This document shows, piece after piece, positions 14,688 to 15,265 of a DNA stretch of 15,265 bases. Position 1 is the stretch's first letter. Every line of letters begins with the position of its first letter. A model generated the notes under the pieces. That model saw only the letters and a list, made by a program, of their open reading frames with translations, made no database searches and had not been told where the DNA came from. Origin of the DNA: DASUXY01 sp036377675 (GTDB lineage Bacteria; Bacillota; Bacilli; Bacillales; Amphibacillaceae); the NCBI GenBank assembly GCA_036377675.1, contig DASUXY010000010.1, forward strand, positions 1 to 15,265, given 5' to 3'. The translations under genes and the position numbers were made by a program.

Positions 14688-14788
14688 ATGTCGATCTTTG
14701 TATCTTTAGTCATATTCTGATGAAGGCCATTCAGCAAAGGTTGGACAGACGATCAAATAAACAGAGGCTAGTTAGGATATATTAAACT

Positions 14789-15070
14789 TTAGTCGAACAA
14801 ATGTTCAAGACCATAAGATTTTATCAACTGTTTAAAAAGTTGTTCGCCTTTTTTAGCAGTCTGGATGTCGGTTATTTTAGCTAAGTCTTGAACCATTTGA
14901 TCGTGTTGGCTCTCATCAAATGGATTGAAAGCGTCTCGTTTTATATATTTCGTAATATCTTGTGCTTCAGCGAATGAAATTGAAAAACCATACGCTTTAC
15001 TATAATTCATTAATTGTTCAGGCGTCATATGTTTAAGTTTATTCATCATAATTTCTTTTAAAAATGACAT
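14789..15070 (-). CDS. yqfT: DUF2624 family protein (YqfT-like)
   Basis: A 93-residue protein of unknown function, resembling the small YqfT proteins found beside nfo in Bacillus. It is soluble, with no signal peptide, membrane segment or cysteines, and appears helical: KLKHMTPEQLMNYSKAYG (11-28), AEAQDITKYIK, and a C-terminal helix ending GLEHLFD. The start is supported by AAAGGAGTGA on the minus strand, six bases before the ATG. It is convergent with nfo, leaving 101 bases between the stops in which I found no convincing terminator. No catalytic motif can be identified. Position next to nfo suggests only genomic conservation, not a shared function. Confidence 0.8.
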   Translation of the reverse strand: MSFLKEIMMNKLKHMTPEQLMNYSKAYGFSISFAEAQDITKYIKRDAFNPFDESQHDQMVQDLAKITDIQTAKKGEQLFKQLIKSYGLEHLFD

Positions 15071-15188
15071 AACTTCACTCCTTTATGATGTATATACTGC
15101 TTTAATATATGCAAAAGGAGTAGGAGTATGAGTAAAATATTTACGGGGACATAATTGGAATATTCCTTCAATTTCAAGGAAATAAGAA

Positions 15189-15248
15189 GAGGACTCTCTC
15201 CTTTGATATAATAGTTTTTCACGAGAAAACAAAAAAGGAGGAGTCCTC
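15189..15248 (+). promoter_or_regulatory. Promoter inside an RBS-sequestering inverted repeat
   Basis: GAGGACTC (15189-15196) plus CTCCTTT (15198-15204) pair with AAAGGAG and GAGTCCTC (15234-15248): 15 base pairs with one bulged T. The right arm contains the ribosome binding site of the gene starting at 15249. The loop contains an extended -10 promoter, TGATATAAT (15204-15212), without a recognisable -35. Transcripts starting there would lack the left arm and leave the ribosome site free; transcripts entering from upstream would fold it away. Confidence 0.65.
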
Positions 15249-15265
15249 ATGAGTAATGATATCAA
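15249..15265 (+). CDS. Start of an unidentified gene, cut by the window edge
   Basis: AAAAAAGGAGGAG (15231-15243) is a near-ideal ribosome binding site, five bases before ATG at 15249. The frame reads MSNDI and then leaves the window. Five residues cannot identify it. The promoter-within-hairpin arrangement upstream is reminiscent of transposase genes, but a conserved chromosomal neighbour is equally possible from the sequence alone. Confidence 0.55.

Noticed and set aside
14688..14788. Search for a bidirectional terminator between nfo and yqfT
   Set aside because: Only short interrupted complementarities were found, without flanking T-runs.
15083..15265. Minus-strand frame running off the right edge
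   Set aside because: It lies opposite a strong plus-strand ribosome site and promoter and has no family likeness.
1..15265. CRISPR arrays, tRNA or rRNA genes, tandem repeats, defence islands
   Set aside because: No regularly spaced repeats, cloverleaf-like genes or accessory gene clusters were seen; the coding content is conserved core.

Overview
The window is a low-GC, AT-rich chromosomal segment of a Bacillaceae-type Firmicute. It carries the Bacillus housekeeping block recO - glyQS - ccpN - yqfL - dnaG - sigA - cccA - trmK - yqfO - cshB - nfo - yqfT. Gene order, strong AGGAGG-type ribosome binding sites and a glycine T-box all fit that assignment. By protein appearance it is a relative of Bacillus subtilis rather than B. 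subtilis itself. It lacks yqxD before dnaG, and ispH (yqfP) and yqfQ between yqfO and cshB, which I recall as present in the B. subtilis layout.

Layout. Positions 53-805 hold recO (DNA repair). A clear promoter follows six bases after its stop, then a glycyl-tRNA-responsive T-box leader (about 846-1067) controlling glyQ and glyS (1147-4120). A separate unit, ccpN-yqfL (4335-5791), encodes the CBS-domain repressor of gluconeogenic genes and its partner DUF299 kinase/phosphorylase-type protein. A 561-base gene-free stretch follows, rich in inverted repeats, and probably is the control region of the dnaG-sigA macromolecular synthesis operon (6353-9311). A second long gap (9312-10102) holds a possible decayed reading frame and terminator-like hairpins. 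Then come cccA (membrane cytochrome c-550) with its own strong terminator, trmK-yqfO overlapping by 8 bases, cshB and nfo in a tight run, and yqfT convergent on the opposite strand. The last 17 bases start another plus-strand gene behind a hairpin that would pair with its ribosome binding site.

Functional picture. The block combines replication priming (DnaG), housekeeping transcription (SigA), tRNA charging and modification (GlyQS, TrmK), RNA remodelling (CshB), DNA repair (RecO, Nfo), carbon-flux control (CcpN/YqfL) and respiration (CccA). Most coding content is conserved core. No CRISPR array, rRNA or tRNA gene, or obvious new multigene system is visible. The more unusual signals are regulatory: a GGA specifier in the T-box instead of the GGC I recall for other glyQS leaders, several near-perfect palindromes in leaders, the two long non-coding gaps, and the right-edge RBS-blocking hairpin whose loop contains a promoter.
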